Source: Trichobilharzia szidati (lineage: Eukaryota > Platyhelminthes > Trematoda > Strigeidida > Schistosomatidae). From it: 64,000 nucleotides of DNA. The stretch's first letter is position 1, and each line of letters starts with the position of its first letter. The stretch spans positions 5,553,204 to 5,617,203 of the forward strand of contig OX235273.1 in NCBI GenBank assembly GCA_944472155.2. The letters run 5' to 3'. Under the pieces are notes generated by a model. The model was not told the DNA's origin. It was given only the letters and a program-made list of their open reading frames with translations, and ran no database searches. Below, piece after piece: positions 63,920-64,000 of the stretch. Both the position numbers and the translations under genes were made by a program.

Positions 63920-64000
63920 AAGTGCGTCAGAGGCTCAGTGGTAGAATACTTGCCCCGGACAACGAATTGCTCAACCTCACTGACCCGGTAGCAGGCCTGG
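63920..64000 (+). repeat. SINE B copy cut by the window end
   Basis: gtgcgtcagaggctcagtgg plus tagaatacttgcc is the head; the B-box region is deleted, then gctcaacctcactgacccgg enters the body. Confidence 0.7.

Overview
This window looks like a piece of a digenean flatworm genome, most likely a schistosome. It is AT-rich and has no dense gene array. It is packed with decayed retroelements of types known from Schistosoma: RTE-like LINEs, a CR1-like LINE, Penelope-like elements (PLEs) with GIY-YIG endonuclease, several tRNA-headed SINE families, and copies of the hammerhead-bearing Sm-alpha-type repeat. The species cannot be fixed from the sequence alone.

Only one host gene is well supported. 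Four + strand exons (10153-10260, 15251-15347, 26156-26502, 30290-31498) join in phase and encode the C-terminal 586 residues of a GAS2-like cytoskeletal linker. The first two exons hold the microtubule-binding GAS2 (GAR) domain. The last two hold a long, low-complexity basic tail with three SxIP motifs of the kind that bind EB1. The expected N-terminal calponin-homology domain lies upstream of the window or was not recognised. Introns of about 5, 10.8 and 3.8 kb are filled with repeats. The 3' UTR probably runs from 31499 to roughly 32.3 kb.

The rest is layered repeats. RTE-I (C-terminal GSETW...RKPSSDI type) is at 11.2, 12.2-13.3, 17.2-18.0, 20.6-21.4, 32.7-33.5, 37.9-38.3, 39.3-40.3, 42.9-44.0, 44.7-45.0, 48.6-49.3, 50.1-50.4, 51.0-51.3, 61.5-63.2 and 63.4-63.9 kb. 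RTE-II (GHVLRMPNHRLP type) is at 3.5-7.1, 29.5-30.2, 46.9-47.7, 58.1-58.5 and 59.9-60.2 kb. CR1-like ends are at 8.8-9.8 and 49.3-49.8 kb. PLE pieces are at 2.2-3.2, 8.0-8.7, 15.7-16.7, 18.3-20.1, 21.6-22.2, 40.7-42.4, 44.1-44.6, 51.7-53.4, 54.4-55.8, 56.0-56.5 and 57.4-59.0 kb. Four kinds of tRNA-headed short repeat (called here SINE A, B, C and D) are inserted throughout, often inside the LINEs and PLEs.

The most interesting layer is RNA-level. SINE A, the commonest short repeat, has a pol III-type tRNA-like head followed by a nearly complete type I hammerhead fold: helix I GUACUG/CAGUAC, helix II GUCC/GGAC, GAAA, a 2-bp helix III and a GUC cleavage triplet. Its core position C3 is replaced by A. 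The same C3 to A change occurs in Sm-alpha-like copies and in one PLE hammerhead, while another PLE copy (21628-21679, minus) keeps an intact core. SINE A also shows tail-to-head junctions with a ~404-bp period and frequent head-to-head inverted pairs, an arrangement shared with the Sm-alpha-like and PLE copies. This suggests a retrozyme-like, PLE-mobilised family. All calls come from reading the sequence; no database search was run.
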